The position numbers were made by a program, and so were the translations under genes. Positions 45,930 to 58,109 of a DNA stretch of 64,000 nucleotides are shown here, one piece after another. Source of the DNA: Cricetomys ansorgei (Eukaryota > Chordata > Mammalia > Rodentia > Nesomyidae); contig JAMJFZ010000239.1 in the NCBI GenBank assembly GCA_026225945.1, positions 26,065,501 through 26,129,500 on the forward strand. The letters run 5' to 3'. Within the stretch, counting starts at the first letter, position 1. Each line of letters starts with the position of its first letter. The notes beneath the pieces were generated by a model, which saw nothing but the letters and a program-made list of their open reading frames with translations, did no database searches and had not been told where the DNA came from.

Positions 45930-46530
45930 AAAGGTGGAAGCTGGCTAGGACCACATGGAGATCCCCCCCCCCCCCCGGGATTCCTCCTTGGTGGCCAGGA
46001 CCACGTGAGGACTATGCCATGATGGCCCAGATTTCATGGAGATCCCTCTGGGTCTTCCCTATGATGGCCAGGACCACATGCACCCCACTCTCCACCATGA
46101 TGGCCACAAGCTATAGCAGGGATTGGGGGTGGGGTTAAAGGCAGATCTCTTAAGGCTTTGTATTTTCATCCTGCCCAATCAGGGATGAGCACACATTTTG
46201 ATGTATTTACCACCCGGGCATCTCCCGCCTACCTGTTTCTGGGTATTCTCGCCTCCTACCTGGATATCTCCTGCCCGTATCCAATCAGAGCAAGTAGATA
46301 TCCTGTGTTATTAATTAAGTTTGGACCGCGACTTACAAGGGGAGACCCACAGCTGCTTGCTTTAGGCTGCATGCCGTTTCTCTTCCTGACGCAGAGCCCG
46401 ATGCTCCCACACGGAGACTGCAGCAGCCCCACATCGCGCTAGAGATCAAGGGTCTGCAGTGGAGAGGGCCCGGCAGTTTTTCAGGGCTTTTCCCATCAAC
46501 TCTGCAGCTAGTTTGGGCCTTAACTTTTCT
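45930..46530 (+). mobile_element. Possible retroviral-type LTR, unnamed
   Basis: The left part repeats ggccaggaccacatg-like words (about 45941, 45992 and 46067) around a C14 run (45963-45976). The centre has two CCAAT boxes (46175-46180, 46281-46286), each preceded by cctgccc. The right part keeps many CpGs (gaccgcgac, gcagagcccgatg, catcgcgctag). Upstream repeats, paired CCAAT boxes and retained CpGs suggest an LTR or other promoter-bearing insertion. No TG/CA ends, primer-binding site or target duplication was identified. A decayed native regulatory element is the alternative. Confidence 0.4.
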
Positions 46531-46534
46531 CTCA

Positions 46535-48285
46535 GGTTACTCTGCCTGGGAAAGTTGACAGCCCCAGCATGAAGGGTATTATTATTATTTTTTTTAAATT
46601 CCAAAACATTGTGGCCTAAGCTTCATTTGCTTCATTGCTTCCTTCTTTAGCAAATGTCCCCTTAGAGTCGGGAGAAGAAAAACATTCTTCAGAGCCACAA
46701 CCAGTCCCCACTGCTTTTGAAGAAAGACTGATGTTTGACACAGAAAGGCATCAGTGAGGGAAGCCACATTTAACTTTTGTTGTTTGGACTCAGCACTGGA
46801 ACCAAACCAAACCAGTTTTTCTTGTCTTTTTTTTTTTTTTTTTGGTCTGAGTGGCACTAAGCCCAGAAACATGATTGCATTGCCAAGAGATGGCTCTAAA
46901 TATAGTGTAGGGTGGGGAGGAAGATTGTTTCCTCATGCAGGCAACTGGTGAGTACTCCAGGCTCCTGCCTCCCTCCAGCAGGAAGTTTGGCTGAGCTGCA
47001 GACTAGCAATGTGGAAACCTGAACCTGGGCAGGTTTGCTTTGCACACGTGTCTCCAGCCAAAATATGCAGATCAGCCTTGCTGGCTGTTTCTATTCTTTC
47101 GGATTTAGGAGTGTAATTAAACACCTGACAATGGCCAGCTTTTCGAGACTGGGAAAGAAGCGCTGTATCCCCCCTGTTTAAACACAGACTGTTTAGAAAA
47201 GTATAAAAAATACATGACTGCCTTGCCTTGTGTTAGCGTATCTCCTAGCCAGCTTTGAAACTGGAGCCCTTCTCACCTGTTCTCCCAGACTGCGGTTTGC
47301 TCTTCACAAGGTTGAACAGTTGAATGGCAGTAGCGCTGGTGGGATTAGGAGACCCTTTGAAAGTGCTGGATTTAAAAGGTCGCTTTCTCCAGAAGCAGAG
47401 CCAGGGAGCACCACAAAGAGCTCAGGTTCAAAAACCCCTACTGTTCTCTGGCCTTCAGCAATTAAGTAAAATAGACTTTTAAGCCTCATCTCATAAATCA
47501 GATTGCCTCAAAGGGATGGAGTGAGCCAGTTTGATCATTGTTTTGGTCTAGTTTCTTGATAAAGGTTTACTTTATCTCACTTCGGTTTTTTTTTTTTCCT
47601 TTTTATCTTTTCTTTTCCTTGGCAGTGGATATAAAGTGACAGCTCTTCCAGATTAATGTTGATTTGGTTTTTATGGTAAAAGCTTATTATGCCTCAGGAA
47701 ATACTGCAAAGTAGCCAGTCCACATTCTATAACGAAATCATCTGTGCTGCTGAATGTATTACCATTGAACAATTAAACTCAGCATGGAGTTGGTTCTAAA
47801 ACCCCATGCTTCATAACAAGAGACTATTAACTCAGTAACAAACAGGACAGTCTCATCTGGGAGAGACCTGCTGACAGCAAGTTCTACCAGCTACACCACT
47901 CCAAGGACAGTAAAACTGCATTGTGCAGCAGCTAGTCCAGAAACAGTGGCATGTGATTGATTGCTGGGCAAAAACATACAATTCTGACCTCAACTTGATT
48001 GTGGCATATGACCTTTTAATGTTCTGAATTCAGTTTGCAAATCTGAAATCAGTTTTTACGATTTGCTTGGCACATGTGTGCTGAGGTCATAGGGCAATTG
48101 CTGGAGTGGTTTCTTGGGAAATGTGGGTCTTAGAGATCAAGCTCAAGCCATCAGGTTTGGCAGTAAGTGGCTAGAGTCTTCGTGTCAGCCCTTTAGTTCT
48201 TCAGTTTGCTCCTGTTTTATTGAGTATTTTTACTTTTGTGTTCTTCAAGAAAATTGGACTCAGATCAGATCGGTCTGTGGCCTTG
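46535..48285. other. Unique intronic sequence, no gene seen
   Basis: No repeat recognised apart from T-runs near 46829 and 47588. The stretch 47470-47780 is AT-rich, repeat-free and CNE-like. Open frames have no recognisable content. Confidence 0.5.
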
Positions 48286-48289
48286 TCTG

Positions 48290-48560
48290 GGAGAGATTGT
48301 CTTGATTAACGGCTAGTGTGGGAGGGCTTAGCTCACCATGAGTGCCATCTGTCCTAGGCAGGTGGGCCAGGCTAAAAAGCTAGCTGAGCTTAAGCCAGTA
48401 GGAGAGCAGGTGAACAGCATTCTTCCATATCGCCTGTTGTAATTCCTGCCCTGACGTCCCTCAGTGCCGGATTGTGACCTAGAAGTGTAAGCCAAACAAA
48501 CCCTTTCCTTCCCCAAGTTGATTTTGGTCATGATGTTTATACAGCAACAGGACAGAAACC
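48290..48560 (+). mobile_element. Rodent LTR-type repeat related to MaLR, sense orientation
   Basis: gattgtcttgattaacggct, gcaggtgaacagcattcttc, gtgacctagaagtgtaagcc, aaacaaaccctttccttccc and ttttggtcatgatgtttata match the 3' half of the family seen reversed at 16391 and 27246. Confidence 0.75.
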
Positions 48561-48584
48561 ATAGTGGGGTGGGTTCATTGTTAG

Positions 48585-48840
48585 CTCTTCTTTTGTAGTC
48601 TAGTGACTAGTAGTGAATCCATCTGGTCCTAGGGTTTTCTTTCCTCAATTCAATTTTCCTTTTCAATTTCAATGCTCAGTATAGATCAGTCCAGGTTGTT
48701 TTATATCCTCTTGGCTCAACTTCGTTAGTTCATGTGTGCTACAAATATATTGGTATTATTTTTCTAGATATTATTTTTCAAAAACATTCCCCAATGATCT
48801 TCTGGATTTTGTTAGTATTTGTTTTAATATTTTCATTACA
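48585..48840 (-). mobile_element. L1 LINE ORF2 relic, reversed
   Basis: gtagtgaatccatctggtcc and tagggttttctttcc are the reversed form of a conserved L1 ORF2 stretch; the following T-rich text is consistent with decayed ORF2. No open frame remains. Confidence 0.65.
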
Positions 48841-48870
48841 GGCCCTGAACACATGCTTGCGTCATAGTTA

Positions 48871-48919
48871 GTAGCCAGTAAAGTAGCCAGTAAAGAAGTT
48901 GACTGAAAAGTCAACTTCT
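48871..48919. repeat. 12-bp duplication joined to an 11-bp hairpin with a GAAA loop
   Basis: gtagccagtaaa is repeated at 48871-48882 and 48883-48894. Perfect arms of 11 bp, 48894-48904 and 48909-48919, enclose gaaa at 48905-48908. Confidence 0.95.
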
Positions 48920-48924
48920 CAGTC

Positions 48925-51735
48925 AGTGGACTATTACAGTGCCCAAGTAGGCAGGCAAGATAGGTTGACATGTTGGAAACCAATATGCTATTTCTGTGAC
49001 TCTTCAAAGGGCTCCTGTTCACTCCTGTGGGTAGGCTGACCCAGGGACTGCCATCTGGAGAGAGCCCTGTGCTCCGACCACCAGAAGCTTCTTGCCACCC
49101 ACTTCACCTTTGTGCTGTGGCTCCTACTGCCCTGCCCTCCTCTACTGTACATGGATAGTAAGATCTTAGTGGCCGATAAGAAGGGAAGCTTTTTTATAGA
49201 CAGCTATACATTGTAAGGGTAAACATTCGCTCGTGCAAGATGTGTGGGTTGTTAGTTTGCCAGTGTTACTCTGTTTTTCTTGAATTATTTTTAGAAGGTT
49301 TATTTTGGAGCAGTCACCCAAAATGTCCCCAGAGAGATGTGCTGCCCCCTACAGTGAACACATGTAGTTGTTAAGACTTGGTCTTAGAATTGGAAGTTTA
49401 GGGTCTGAGATAAGATTTTGACAATGTGGAGAAAGTGAACTAAAATACATTAGTGATTTTGTATTGATTCCACAATAAAAGTGATATCTTCCATATCTTA
49501 CGCTCGGTGAAATGCATTGCTAATATTGACTAATCTCTCTTTTCTTCTTCAGTGCATCTGCTAGAGCTTTCAAGACTCAGTATGTCATGGCTTGAGTTAT
49601 TTCTCTCGGGCAGGACCGTAGTAGGGTCTTGTGAGATCCTGCCCTTCTGGGTCAGCAAGTGACAAATTGAACTGGGCAGCCCTACCTCTTCTGAGTAGCC
49701 CCTTCTGCAGAGCTCTGCAGAATCTCTTGGCCTGTTGCAATCAATGTCACTGCTGCCTGGGAGATGTGCTGAGAAGTGCACATCTTGGCTGAGTAGGAAA
49801 GGGTGCTGCAGACCCTTGGCCTGAGCGTTCTGCCCACCCAGGAGCACAGTTGAGTAGAAGCTTCGGGGCATAGTGCTGAATCCACGCCAGAAGAGGAGGT
49901 GATCCTGTGAGCAGGAAACTTACCTCTCAAAGCCATTTGCACACTCAGACAAGGGAAGCTCTTCACACACCTAGCTTGTTAAATCCAGCATGATGAGTTT
50001 TAGCCTCAGAGGTCACCCCTGGTGAAGGGGAGGTCTGTCCCTGGTTCTGATACTGATGCCACAGAGATGGGTCACTGGTGCCTACTTATTGCCACAGTCT
50101 GCTTGAAAACTTTCTCAGAAGATACTTACTAGATGCTAAGTTTATATTTATTAAATACTAACTGGGTCAGACACTAGGTTCTTCCTTTCCATTTAAAAAA
50201 AACAAATACAGTTCTTGACCTAAACAAAGGAACCCATAACCTATCAAATAGGTGAAGATCATCTGTCATGTGATGGTAGAGTCATTCACGTTCAGCCTTC
50301 TGGAGTAGTATATGCGTTGTACCTATGAACACCCTCCTGTATGCTTGGAAACCTCTAGATTATTTATAATTCCTAGGATAGCATAAATGCTGTGTAAATA
50401 GTTGTTACTCTGAATTGTGTAGGTACTAATGACAAGGAAAAAGCCTGCCCATGTTAGGCACAGATGCAGTTGTTTTTTCAAGGGTTTTACATTCATGGTT
50501 GGTTAATTTCATTGATGTGGAGCCCTCGGGTACAGACTGTTGGCTAGGGTAAATTTGCATCTTCCTCATTAACCACCTAGAATCTAGGCCCCAGATACTA
50601 AATTGCTAGGTCTATAGTTTCTGTGAGCTGCTGTATCCCAGCCTAGAGCAGTGGCTGAGGAGTCAGGTGCTGAGAAGAGTTAGTTTCGTGCATTTCAACA
50701 TGGGCTGAACACATGCTCCCCTCTGGTCTTGGTTGTGTCTTCCAGAGAATTCCTAGAAGCTAGAAAAGATGTCTTCGAACTAGCTAGCCCCCTTCCTTCT
50801 TCCTCTCTCCTCCTTCCAAAGTTTCATGTCTTTCCCAACTAACAGACATCACCCTCGGGGGTCAGTCTGTCTGCAACTTTCCTCCTGCTCTTTCCCCAGC
50901 TGAGCAAAATTGCTTTTCTTGCTGCTTCCTGCAAAATGACTCTCCATTCTCCAGCCATTTCTAGTAGTCTAAAGATGTAGATTTTGCACAGCGGTTTCAA
51001 GCGTTGCTGGAGAATCAGTGTGTATGTGTTGGACTTCGGGAAAGCTTTCTAGGGCACAGTTAGAACTCTGAGGTCAAACAGCTGATTGCCTACAAGCGTA
51101 AGGCATTGACGCCAGGGATGAGTATCCGGGTGCTTTGGGCGTCTGGACACATGCCTCCTATTGATCTGTCTGTTAAAGGAACTCAGAAACCCCTCATTCA
51201 CATTCAGAGAGGGCTCCTCAGCATACCTGAGTCAGGGTTGGGCTTCCACTCTGTCCTCCGAGGGGTCCCACTTTTATATAACAATGACTTTATTCTGCGT
51301 ACACACTCACTGTGATTTTTGGAAGGGGCATCTCTCTATCCTGTCCTGTTTCCTGACAATCCAAGAAACATCAGTGGCATCTTACTATAATCTGGATGTT
51401 TCTCGAAATGCAAAGTGACATTCACATAAGCTTTTGCAATTTATAGGAGTGTTCTCTGAATAGCTATTTGCAACCCTGAAAGGAAGGCTTTGAGCACCCC
51501 ACACACACACACACAAACACAAACTTCTTAAATGACACAGGTTCGTTATGTTTCGAGTAGCTCTTACTGTAACTGCTGAGGCCCCCCATGAAGGCTTCCC
51601 ATCAGCCTGAGTGTTACTCTAATGATACCCATATCTCCGTTCATTTTAATGTCAGCATATATAGAAAGAGTCATTTTTTAATCCTTTGCCTCCAGTTCTA
51701 CTTGGATTGTTTACTGGCATGTGAAATAAAATGAC
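48925..51735. other. Unique intronic sequence, no gene seen
   Basis: Nothing firmly nameable. A short stretch at 50125-50190 resembles a reversed MIR or L2 end. The minus-strand open frame 49530-49871 shows no family I recognise. (AC)n at about 51500-51513. Confidence 0.45.
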
Positions 51736-51737
51736 AG

Positions 51738-51930
51738 GGGCCAGCCAGCTGGCTCAGCGGGCACAGGGACTTGCCACCAAGATGCCAGCTTGACGACTAG
51801 AGTGAGCCTCAGACTCTATGTGGAGCTGGAAAGAGAAAGTTGATCACAAAGTTGTCCTCTGACCTCCACACGCATGCTGTGGTATCCAGGTTGTGACATA
51901 CACATGCACACACGCACACTAAAAACTTTA
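51738..51930 (+). mobile_element. tRNA-derived SINE (B3-like)
   Basis: gccagccagctggctcagcg, gacttgccaccaagatgcca, aagttgtcctctgacctcca and a CA-rich end. Same family as the reversed copies at 28655 and 59295. Confidence 0.8.
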
Positions 51931-52857
51931 AACAAACTCAGATCGAGTTCTTCAGCAGACCTAGTTTTAACTGTGTGTGGTGGAGTCTCTATTTAAGTCT
52001 CACGAACAGAACTTTTCAATTAAATTGAAAACAAAATATTATGGAAACTTTGGCACGTTCCAGAGTAGCAAGCGTCTTGGTTGCTTCTGGAGGTCTGGTT
52101 CATGCTCTGAGGCCAGTGTGGCCTACCACAGAGCTAAGCCATAAACTGGATTTAGCAAGTCTCAAAAACTTGACTAGAAATCAGAATTGGCCCCGCGTGA
52201 TTAAAAACAATTCATTCAATTACCCAGTTTCTTCAAGCAGAACGTTAGGAGCACTGGCATCGAGGAAACAGATGTGGGAAGCCCAAATTAAGCATGTAGT
52301 TTAGGAAGACAACATACTGTCAAATAGTATAAACTAGATCCAGGATTTCACAACAGTTTCCAACTTAATACGCTTGTCCTTAAAATGGAAGCCAGCACAA
52401 AGGACTTCTCGTGGGCTGCAGGCTGCTGTACTCTTGGATTCCTGATAGACTGGTTTACTGCACCAGCTGCATGTACAAGCTCTTCCTTCAGGAAGCCTTC
52501 CCTCATTCGCCGAAATGAACAGTCCTTGCTACCAAGGTCAGTGTCAGTCACAGCCCTTGTCCTCTCAGGCGTAGGCCTGCTTGCTGCTGGTGCGCTGCTT
52601 CCTTGAACTTGTAAAGTACGTGAGAGCTGTTTGAATCCAGCTGCTTGTGATCTCTGACTCAGTGTGACTCGCAGCGTGTCAGAAGTGCTGTGGAGTAGAA
52701 CGACACAGGCAGCAACTCAGGTTCAGACTCCTCCGCACCTGGCTAAAGACTCTAAACTGCACAAGAGGGAAGCTTGGATTCTCACATCCAGTGTCTAGAG
52801 GAGTGCCTAGCTCAGCATAGGCCTGTAGAGCCACAGCATAAACCAAAAGGTCTCAGG

Positions 52858-53140
52858 GCTGGGGTGGTGGCTCCGTTGGTAAAGTGCTTTCCATGCAGCC
52901 GTGGTGACCTGAGTTTGGATCCCCACAGCCCATGTAAGAAAAGCCGGGTGTGGTAGTTCAGTGTCTCACAGAAGAAGCAGGAAGAAGCTCCCTGGGGCTT
53001 GGTGGCCAGCCAGCCTAGCAGAATGTAAGTCCTAGGTGCAGTGAGAGACTGTCAAAAAATGAGGTAGAGGGTGATGGAGGACAACACTTGACACCTGCCT
53101 GTTCTACACGCACACTTGTGCATTTGTGCACACACACCAC
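52858..53140 (+). mobile_element. B4/RSINE-type SINE
   Basis: gctggggtggtggctccgtt, gacctgagtttggatcccca, agccgggtgtggtagttcag and a CA-rich end (cacacacacc). Confidence 0.82.
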
Positions 53141-53257
53141 CACCACGCTCCCGCTTCGATATCCAATGCTCTGTTGCTCTATCATGCTTTACTTAACCAC
53201 GAGAGAAGATCACGTGTCTCACTCCCAAACCTCCGCACGTACACAGCTCCTACAAGC

Positions 53258-53400
53258 CACGTTGACATTCATGATCCTGTTGAATCTTCATAGCCATCCT
53301 GTGAGCACGCCGATATGAGGTTACATTCCTCCTGAGTAAAGACCTAGGGGCCTAGAGTAGGTGTGCTTTAATTTCATAAGAGGCCGCCAAACTCTATTCC
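53258..53400 (-). mobile_element. MIR SINE, reversed
   Basis: ttgaatcttcatagccatcc, tgtgagcacgccgatatgag and gttacattcctcctgagtaa resemble reversed MIR (tttaatcctcacaacaaccc region). Confidence 0.5.
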
Positions 53401-53802
53401 AACATTATTGCACCAGTTTACAGCCCTCATCGAGACCCGAGAAAGCCCAAGTGATGAAGGAACCAGGTTTGCACTAGGAAATTAAATCTCCTGTCCCTCG
53501 GCAGAAATATATTTAATCAGGGAAGAGTACTTGAGAGGATTCTGATGTTTTCTGCTTCTTTCCGAGGGGCTGGCTTGTTTCTGTGCTGTGCACTCTGTGT
53601 TTAGAGTGCTTGGTTCTGAAGTACGGTGTGTTTGCAGCCTGATACCTGAACTTGGTTGAGCTCTTGTATATTATTATACTGACCAGTATTCAGATGTGAA
53701 AACACAAAGTTACAGAAAGAGATTTGCAAAGTACTTTTTCTTTGGAAGCACTCTCATTAGTTCTGACATGTTATGCATGCTTGCCGGTAAAAATGATTAT
53801 GT

Positions 53803-53828
53803 ATTTTATATATTTTTATATATATATA
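53803..53828. repeat. TA-rich low-complexity stretch
   Basis: Runs of TATAT alternating with T5. Confidence 0.8.
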
Positions 53829-53959
53829 AACACTTAAGATATGTGTTTTATTAAAACATTATCAGAGGTGGGTGGCCAGCCTGTTGATCCTGGGAGTTAT
53901 CAACCTCTAAAATTACTTCTGCAAGATGCCAAGTCCATACATACCTGGGCTAAATCTCT

Positions 53960-54193
53960 CTCTGAAGCAGTGGTTCTCAACCTTCTAATGCTGTGGCCTT
54001 TTAGTACAGTTCTTCATGCTGTGGTGACACCTGACCATATAATTATTTTCCTTGCTACTCCATAGCTGTAATTTTGCTACTTATGAATCATACTGTAAAT
54101 ATCTGATATGCGGGGTGATCTCAGGTGACCCCTGTGCAAGGGTTGTTTGACAAAGGGGTCATGAACCACAGGTTGAAAACCACTGCTCTAGGG
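53960..54193. mobile_element. URR1 hAT-Charlie DNA transposon
   Basis: Element at 53968-54185, starting cagtggttctcaacctt and ending ggttgaaaaccactg, near-perfect terminal inverted repeats. The flanks ctctgaag and ctctaggg match at 5 of 8 bases, a decayed target-site duplication. Confidence 0.95.
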
Positions 54194-54384
54194 AGTTCTT
54201 CCTAGGGCTAGGATTCAGTTGTGTAACTGGCTCCACCAACCCAAACTAAGAAATTTCTCCCCATGCTTGTCAATTCTGAGATTCAAAATTTTCTCTCTCT
54301 CATCTTGACTCTCTTTATATAGTAGAAAATAATATAGCAGAGGCAGAAGCTGCCATCAAAACTATAATTTAACATAGCATTAGA

Positions 54385-54480
54385 ACGCTCTAGGACCCAG
54401 CACTCAGGAGAACAAGGCAGGAGGATCATAAGTTCAAGGCCAGCCTGGGTCATATAGCAAGACCCCTGTCTGAGAAAAGC
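54385..54480 (+). mobile_element. B1/PB1 SINE fragment
   Basis: cccagcactcaggagaacaa, gttcaaggccagcctgggtc and agcaagacccctgtctgaga. Confidence 0.8.
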
Positions 54481-54879
54481 CAAACATATATAATAAAGTT
54501 TAAAATTACATTAAAAAACTAGAACTACATAGATAATTTAAAAATGTAAAAATAACATAGTTCCTAACTTGTGAATTTTGGAATATCAAGTGTTTATATT
54601 AAGCATATCGAGTTTGCGAAGCATATTGGGAAGTAAGAAGGGGGAAGGAATGTGGCAGGGGTAAAAGAGTGCCCTCTTGGACACTGAAGTTTTTCAGTGC
54701 ATGCAATTGTCTCTTTTTATGTATTTATTTTTTATAATTTTGATTTTCTATAGCAATTTACTGTCGCCATGGAATAAGTGAAAATGTAGAAGCTACCCGT
54801 CTCAGCTACCCGTCTCAGAGGACTAGAAAAAGCTAAAGAAGCATCTGTGTGTCTCCAAGTTTAAACAAAGCATGTAATT

Positions 54880-55370
54880 AGCTACTTGAGTATTTAATAT
54901 TGGTTAGTCTGTGTGTGTCTCCTCATTACCGCTGGCCTTGCCCCTGGCAAATGAAATAGTTCATTAGTTAAGCTCATTAGTAAGCAGAGATCACCCTTTC
55001 CCCGGCTCTGGGAATAAACAAATGTATTTGTACAGTTGAGTGCCTTCTCCAATTGTGATAGAAATGTCATGCATTAAATTGCATGCAGTTTAGATTGTGA
55101 CAGATTTGGCAGGGATGAGACAAAGATTCTTTGAATGGGTATCTGAAATTTACCCAACATCCCTGAGTGCTTTTGCTCTCATAGGCGATTACACTCTGCA
55201 AGCAGGGAGATGGCCCTTAATTGTGTGATTAGCAGTTTTGTGATGTTTTGCTTTGTGTCCTCATGTGATTGAGTACTCTCGGTAGCACCTTGGGGAGATA
55301 CATTAGCTCTTTCAGAGCCCTGGGATGAAATTCAGCAAATTGTTGACTGCTTTAACGGTCTACAGCAGTA
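54880..55370. promoter_or_regulatory. Candidate conserved noncoding element
   Basis: Repeat-free sequence dense in taattagc, attagt and ttaattgtgtgattagc homeodomain-like cores, with ggtagcaccttgg and other undecayed words. Visual judgement only. Confidence 0.35.
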
Positions 55371-55466
55371 ATGTCTAGAAAAGTATTGTGAGCCTCACTC
55401 AAGTTTTCTGGTAGCCATACTTTGATAAGTGAAAACAAATAGGTAATGCTGATCTCCTGTGTGTGT

Positions 55467-55536
55467 GGTCCTGGGGAACCCAGGGTCTCTTGCAGGCTTG
55501 GCAAACACTCTACTATTGAGCTGCATCCCCAGACCT
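55467..55536 (-). mobile_element. ID SINE, reversed
   Basis: ggtcctggggaacccagggt, ttgcaggcttggcaaacact and tattgagctgcatccccaga are the reversed ID element. Confidence 0.88.
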
Positions 55537-56019
55537 AGTAATATGAATTTTAATAGTATAATTTATTTAACTCATCTATAAAAAAAAGTCACTTCAAAAT
55601 GATCAATATTTTAAAAGTTGGGGAAATGGACAAATCTGAGACTCGCAGATAGAGCTGAGAAACATGACGATTCCTTGGACAAATGGACACCCGTGCCGTG
55701 CATGCCTCATAGCTGAGGGCCAGCTCTGGTGGCACATACCCATCAATAGGTTGAGATGGTGATGCAGATATAGCCAGGAGATAACTAATTCTAAACATTT
55801 ACAGCCCAAACGAAAATTGGGAGAATAATCCTATCGAGTTGTAATTCTCATAAAATCTATGATTTGATTTCCAAGGCCTTGTGGTAAATTGTTCATTTTC
55901 CTTATTTTAGATAATACCACTGTATTGCCACAGGAAGTAAGGTTTTTGTCTATAACACATTTAAAACAGTCCCTTTAAAATCACACTGTCAAATTTAGCA
56001 ATTTGTTTCCTCCATTTAA

Positions 56020-56236
56020 AAAGAATATTTATTTTTATTTATGTGTCTGTGTGGGTTTTTTTGCCCGTGCAAATGTTTGTGCAGTGCCTATTGAGGTCAC
56101 AAGAGGGTACCAGATCCCCTGGGGCTGGAGATAAAGATGACTGAGCCTCCATGTGGGTCCTGGGAACCGAACCTGCGTCTTCTGGAAGAGTAGCACATGC
56201 TCCTGCTTCTAACTACTGAACCATCTCTCCAGCCCC
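56020..56236 (-). mobile_element. B3 SINE, reversed
   Basis: aaaagaatatttatttttat (reversed tail), ggtaccagatcccctggggc, gcctccatgtgggtcctggg, accgaacctgcgtcttctgg and gaaccatctctccagcccc. Confidence 0.93.
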
Positions 56237-56732
56237 ATTTCCTTCAGGTTTTAAACTTAAAATACTTGGACGTATAATTCTAGCTAAATGACATCTAATT
56301 TTTACTAATGATTGTCAAATTACTACCTCCAAGGTAAAATTTATTGATTTTCCATCCTTTCGGTTCCGTAACTAACCTTTGGGTTGGTATTTGGATGTAA
56401 CAGTAGTATTGATGAATCCCAGAAAATGCTAGACATATTCCCAGTGGCCTGTGCACCTTTCACAGGACTTGTTTGACTCTCCTTACGACATGGCGTCCAG
56501 TTTTCCATAGAGTTAAGCCTCACCCTTTTCCCAAAGACTAATTATGAGTAGAAGCACTCTGAGGCAGTGATCTGGTCTTGCGGATTTGACATTCTCTGTG
56601 GACATTCTCTGTAGAAAGTATTTGTTTCTGCACAAATAGGGTTTTCACTTTCTGCTGTGGCCAGCTGACTAGTGACACCTTGAGTGGATTGACAGCTCTT
56701 TGCTACTTCATTTTAAAATTACTGACTCCTAC

Positions 56733-56872
56733 TTGGGTGTTGGGGTACACACCTATAATCTCAGGATTTGGGAGGGAGGAGCAGCAGGATCAGAGAAGTT
56801 CAAGGCAATCCTAAGCTACATAGTGAGTTTGAGGCTATCCTGTCTTTAAGAAAACATGAAACCAATCAAAAA
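56733..56872 (+). mobile_element. B1/PB1 SINE, decayed
   Basis: ttggggtacacacctataat, ctcaggatttgggagggagg, agttcaaggcaatcctaagc and tacatagtgagtttgaggct, ending A-rich. Confidence 0.82.
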
Positions 56873-57532
56873 ATACTGATTATTCTTCTATTATGAGAGT
56901 GATTTTGTAGAAGTAATCATATCAGACTCTGAGCAGACTAAGGAATACAGATGGGCTTCTGCATGATTTTCTGAGGTGACTATAATTCCACATTAGCTAA
57001 CAAGACAATAGGACTTCTTTAAAAGGTCAGAGTTTAGACCAACCTTCCCACCAGGAATAATAAAAACTGGATGGAACCTGCTAAAAAGGAATTAATTATG
57101 CAAAGACATTAGGTAAGTAGAAGGCCAAATTATGGGACACGTGGGAAATGGGGGAAAAATAACGGGAGCAGTGTCTCCTTTAGAGGGCCACTTTCCAAGT
57201 AGGACGCGTGCTGATCCTTTAGGACCAGGCCAAGACACTGTCAGCAGCCCTGGGGACTAGGAGAAAGCAACATTCAGCCTCAGACATGCCGAAGACATGT
57301 CAGGGAGAAGACAGCAAGCGTTCGCGCTGTAGCTGATATGCTGGGTGACTGCCCCTGGCGTGAGATTGACTCTCAGATGGCCACGGCCACCGGAAGCTCA
57401 ACCTCGAGCCATTTCTGACCCATGAGATTACATCAGGAGTCCCTAGACTCCTGGGTTTTAAACCTGTCATTAACAGCAAGGTCCTGCCCAAGAAAGAACA
57501 TCATCTGAGTTCTAATTCTTTTCTTTCCTTTT

Positions 57533-57835
57533 AGAGATTAAAATAAACTTACTCCATTTCTCCATTTTCCGACCTCCAAATCCTCCCGTATCTCCCTTTC
57601 TGCTCTCTCTCTTTCAAATTCATGGCCTCTGTATTTCACTACTTGCTGTTACATGCATGCATGTGGATATATATTCCTGAATATAAATTTGTAGGTCTGT
57701 ATGCTTGTATGTATCTTTTCAGGGCTGACCATTTGGTGGACTCTTCCCTGGGGAAGACTATTTCTCCTGCTCTCAGTATTCCTTAGTTGCCTGTAGTTCT
57801 TTTGTAGGGCTGAGGCCTTGTGGACCTAATTATTT
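57533..57835 (-). mobile_element. L1 LINE 3' untranslated region, reversed
   Basis: tctctttcaaattcatggcc, ttcagggctgaccatttggt, ctcttccctggggaagacta and cagtattccttagttgcctg are the reverse of the same rodent L1 3' UTR found at 20250-20700. Confidence 0.9.
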
Positions 57836-58109
57836 TAAAGATTTCCACATGCCCAACGAACTACCCAGCTAATACTAATCAAGATCATGAGGAGACACTA
57901 TGAATGGAGAGGATTACAGATACTAGAAATATGAGTTTCTATAATAGAAAAATAGAGTTCCATATAATTTATCAGGTAGGCATTTTAAAAATTAATCATG
58001 TACTACTATGAGATATTTTGAAGGACTAGAAAGTTTACAAATGAATTGGCAGTTATCAAAATGAGCTACCTGAGAAGTTCAAGAACAAGAATGTAAAGTT
58101 TTCTCTATA

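Noticed and set aside
49530..49871. 113-codon minus-strand open frame, first suspected to be a ribosomal protein retrocopy
   Set aside because: Compared by memory with several ribosomal proteins and no ordered match was found.
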